From NCBI GenBank assembly GCA_964017155.1, contig OZ024863.1:39337617-39401616 (forward strand): 64,000 bases of DNA, written 5' to 3'. Below the pieces are notes generated by a model. That model was not told where the DNA came from. It did not search any database and saw only the letters and a program-made list of their open reading frames with translations. This document shows positions 60,561 through 64,000 of the stretch, in pieces. The stretch's first letter is position 1; each line of letters opens with the position of its first letter. Made by a program: the position numbers and the translations under genes. The DNA comes from Oasisia sp. SBJ-2009. Taxonomy: Eukaryota; Annelida; Polychaeta; Sabellida; Siboglinidae.

Positions 60561-62340
60561 TCTAACAGACTGAAAGACATTTAGAATGCCTACTTATTGC
60601 CCAGTGTCTGAACTTTGCCCAGTAAAAGAATGTAATGTTATTATTGACGTGTTCAGTAGATGAACTAGTTTTGACAATACAACTGATCTGGCCAAGCCCT
60701 CAGTATGCAGGTATGTTGATGGTCCACTTGTAACAAGAGACCAGTAGAGTCAGTGACTGATAACAAATGGGTGACTGACTAGTTGTATGCAATGCTGTTG
60801 AAGCAGCCTATTTCAACAGGGTTTGAGTTTGATTAGTCGGAGTAGTTAAACTACCTGTTTTATTTACTTCATATATGTTTTTATATTAAGTTCTTACCTT
60901 GGCGGTCAGTAGCTCACTCAGTTGGCCGTTTTTGACCATTGACTTTGACTCAAGGGTAGTTTTCTTTACTTGTTTCTCTCTCCTAAGTCCATTGTTATTG
61001 TATGCATTTAATTTGTTATTTGTCTGTGCTAGTATGTGTGTAGCCTACTGTAATAACTTGTCATTGTATAGATCTGGATGGCTCTCCAATCTCTATCAAG
61101 ACAGCTTTAAGTGGTTGGTAGTTCTAAATAAATTCTACCAAATCCTTCATATTTACCACAGAGAATCAAGATGCTCATCAATAAAAAATGTTGTGCCTAT
61201 GAATGTTGGACTCTAGTTATGTCAAAGACTTCCTTTTCACTTGTCTTCTAATTATATGTCTGTAGAGTTAATTCTCTGGGTGGTCAAATTGTTAAATGTA
61301 TGTTTTACCCTTAAAAGATATATTTTTTGTAATGTGTAGGATTAATACAAGAGTTTGCCAAGCAAGAGGAAGTACAGTTTAGGCACCTTACACCTGTCTA
61401 CAGGGATGGTACCTGGCCAGACAAGTACAGGTGTTGGGTGTATCTACCTGCACAGGGCATTGGTAGGCAGCTTATTTACCTGTGCTTGTGCCCCTGCCCC
61501 CAGGGTGACATGTGACGGCCTACCTGAATGTAAGGGCCACTTGAGTCCATTCCAAGTGTCACGCATGTTTACTGGTCCAGCCAATGGTCAGTGTTGGTCC
61601 AGTTTCTACCCAGACACACTAAAGACCGCAGGAATATCTCTCACTAAAACACCCCTTTCTCGAGCTTGTCAACGTCACTAGTGCGTGATACCCCAGTAGG
61701 GCGTGATACCCCAGTAGGTGTTTTGTACTACTACAGAATCAGAAAACCTCAAGGCTTTCGTTGTTCCGCAGTAAGTGCCTTGCATGTTGGCCTGAGGTTA
61801 TTTGTGAAGTCTTCACAGTGATTCCAGCACAGTGTGACCATACATGGCAGAGATTGTGAGACTTGCAAAACACTTGTGCAAACGAGTCACCGTGCAAACA
61901 GCTGAATAGTTACGGTCAATCTAATCTGTCAGATTGTGAGATTTGTACCGTGTGACTTATGATGAGTTGTGTGTGTGTGCATGCTTGCATATGTGCATTA
62001 CAGTGCATAGGGTGGTGATATGGGTGTCTACAAATAGAACTCGCATACAAAGATGTTGTCAGCTGGGTCAGGCATGAATGACGTGAGAAAGTGAGCTGAC
62101 ATAGTTTTGTCATCATAATTCAACACCCACTGGGGTGAGGGTAAATAACCACCTGTGTACCCCATGAGGGGGTGATAGCTATTGCCAGTTGTCTGGATTC
62201 AAGTAAATTTAACTTTAATAGGACATCGTAGACATCATCACCCTCTGCCGCTACATTGTACCTTCTTCTTGTGCAAGTTGTACTGGTGACTTTGTGTGTT
62301 CTACAGTCACTGTTTGTAGATTGTATAATTGTTAATTCAG
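60561..62340. other. No gene recognised
   Basis: The open frames at 60899 and 61355 show no family features or coherent splice sites. A 17-bp direct duplication (gcgtgataccccagtag) lies at 61682-61717. Confidence 0.35.
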
Positions 62341-62365
62341 TGTTATCTCAGCACCAGTAACAAAT

Positions 62366-62455
62366 TAACTTACTTTGGAGCATATCTTTTTCAAAAGATA
62401 GGCTCCAAAGTAAGTTAATTTCTTACAACACCCTATCTTGGAGCCATGAACAATA
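62366..62455. mobile_element. MITE, family with TIR TTAACTTACTTTGGAGC (copy 3)
   Basis: ttaacttactttggagc and gctccaaagtaagttaa flank only about 20 bp, followed by the family flank tatcttggagccatgaa. It separates an isolated satellite half-unit (62328-62362) from the main 60-bp array. Confidence 0.75.
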
Positions 62456-62485
62456 ATTATATTCCATAATTATGTAGATGTCTGT

Positions 62486-63502
62486 GCTGTTAACTCAGTA
62501 TTTATCTCGCCACCAGTAACACAGTAAACCTGGAGCCTTCTGAGTACTGTTAACTCAGTGTTTATCTCACCACCAGTAACACAGTAAACCTGAAGCCTTC
62601 TGAGTACTGTTAACTCAGTGTTTATCTCGCCACCAGTAACACTGTAAACCTGGAGCCTTCTGAGTACTGTTAACTTAGTGTTTATCTCACCACCAGTAAC
62701 ACAGTAAACCTGAAGCCTTCTGAGTACTGTTAACTCAGTGTTTATCTCGCCACCAGTAACACTGTAAACCTGGAGCCTTCTGAGTACTGTTAACTCAGTG
62801 TTTATCTCACCACCAGTAACACAGTAAACCTGAAGCCTTCTGAGTACTGTTAACTCAGTGTTTATCTCACCACCAGTAACGCAGTAAACCTGAAGCCTTC
62901 TGAGTACTGTTAACTCAGTGTTTATCTCACCACCAGTAACACAGTAAACCTGAAGCCTTCTGAGTACTGTTAACTCAGTGTTTATCTCGCCACCAGTAAC
63001 ACAGTGAACCTGAAGCCTTCTGAGTACTGTTAACTCAATGTTTATCTCGCCACCAGTAACACAGTAAACCTGCAGCCTTCTGAGTAATGTTAACTCAGTG
63101 TTTATCTCACCACCAGTAACACTGTAAACCTGAAGCCTTCTGAGTACTGTTAACTCAGTGTTTATCTCACCACCAGTAACACAGTAAACCTGCAGCCTTC
63201 TGAGTACTGTTAACTCAGTGTTTATCTCACCACCAGTAACACAGTAAACCTGAAGCCTTCTGAGTACTGTTAACTCAGTGTTTATCTCGCCACCAGTAAC
63301 ACAGTAAACCTGCAGCCTTCTGAGTACTGTTAACTCAGTGTTTATCTCACCACCAGTAACGCAGTAAACCTGGAGCCTTCTGAGTACTGTTAACTCAGTG
63401 TTTATCTCGCCACCAGTAACACAGTAAACCTGCAGCCTTCTGAGTACTGTTAACTCAGTGTTTATCTCGCCACCAGTAACACGGTAAACCTGGAGCCTTC
63501 TG
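62486..63502. repeat. 60-bp satellite, about 17 units
   Basis: The unit contains ccaccagtaacacagtaaac and ccttctgagtactgttaact and repeats exactly every 60 bp with few indels. Variation is confined to a few sites, such as ctcAc or ctcGc and ctgGag, ctgAag or ctgCag. Units are directly adjacent without spacers. Confidence 0.97.
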
Positions 63503-64000
63503 GGCGTGGCAGCTACAAATCATTACAGCAATAAATATAACTACTGCAGTAAGTTCAGTTCGACTTAGTGCCTTTGTCACATTCCACACATTCCACTTGA
63601 GGAGGGGGTAAGGGGGCAGAGGGGGTTGGGTGGCCCACGGTTACAGTATACTCCTAGTAATCTAGTAAGTATACCTTTCCTTTGCACTTTTGAGAGTAAT
63701 CTTCATGGTGCCGTTCCTTTTTACGGTGCCAATATATCAACATTGCTTCTAAGTAGTGCAACAGGTTTTATGTCTTGGGGCCATAACAATATCAAGGGTA
63801 GCTTGTGTGAACTCAGGCAGCTTGCCAGTATGTTCTCTGGCCATTGCCGTTAATAATAATGCCTGTCTGCTGTGAAGGTGGCCTGTTTCTAAAGTTATTG
63901 TTGCTGTCCCTTGCACCTGGTCAGTGGTGTTGTAGTTTGAAATATTAGTGGTCAGTCCTGGGAGTGTCAAATAGTGTAACTGCTAGTGACCCCCCAGTGT

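Noticed and set aside
62486..63502. CRISPR-like regular array
   Set aside because: Units are directly adjacent with no unique spacers, and the context is eukaryotic; it is a satellite.

Overview
The window is intron-rich, AT-rich eukaryotic DNA with spliced genes, GT-AG introns and a heavy load of MITEs, foldback elements, tRNA-derived SINEs, non-LTR retrotransposon pieces and tandem repeats. Invertebrate-type orthologues suggest a lophotrochozoan, most likely a mollusc. That placement is inference from gene divergence and repeat style, not proven here.

Four genes can be read exon by exon with consistent splice phases: NME6 (nucleoside diphosphate kinase 6, minus, 17130-10312), RPS21 (40S ribosomal protein S21, minus, coding 22135-17934, with a 5' TOP exon at 22297-22266), ANKRD29 (ankyrin repeat domain protein 29, plus, 25718-36102) and SDCBP (syntenin, minus, 44519-39700). 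Each gives a protein close to its human length (186, 83, 299 and 291 aa).

Three more coding pieces are supported less firmly: a single-exon 83-aa protein beginning MGCTAS (plus, 3108-3359); a first exon divergent from SDCBP (plus, 46453-46561) with a possible 31-nt second exon at 47414-47444; and a Lys-rich/poly-Ala first exon (plus, 52433-52561). The rest of the last two genes would lie in later sequence I could not identify or beyond the window.

Layout: 1-3000 no gene, CpG-rich near its end; 3.1-4.5 kb the MGC gene with tandem repeats in its 3' part; 4.9-8.2 kb mobile-element relics, a long AT tract and a SINE; 10.3-22.3 kb NME6 and RPS21 head to tail; 22.6-25.0 kb LINE debris and large microsatellites; 25.7-36.6 kb ANKRD29; 36.7-39.7 kb a minisatellite and an hAT-like element between convergent ANKRD29 and SDCBP; 39.7-46.5 kb SDCBP and its divergent neighbour; 46.5-64 kb mostly intron-like or intergenic DNA with a LINE 3' end, MITEs and a 60-bp satellite.

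The genes are ordinary housekeeping or scaffold genes with no shared pathway visible. The most unusual signal is structural: at SDCBP exon 6 and ANKRD29 exon 5 the 3' splice site plus the first bases of the exon have been tandemly copied into the upstream intron (about nine and two decoys). Other repeats abut the acceptor of ANKRD29 exon 3 and the donors of ANKRD29 exon 8 and SDCBP exon 4.
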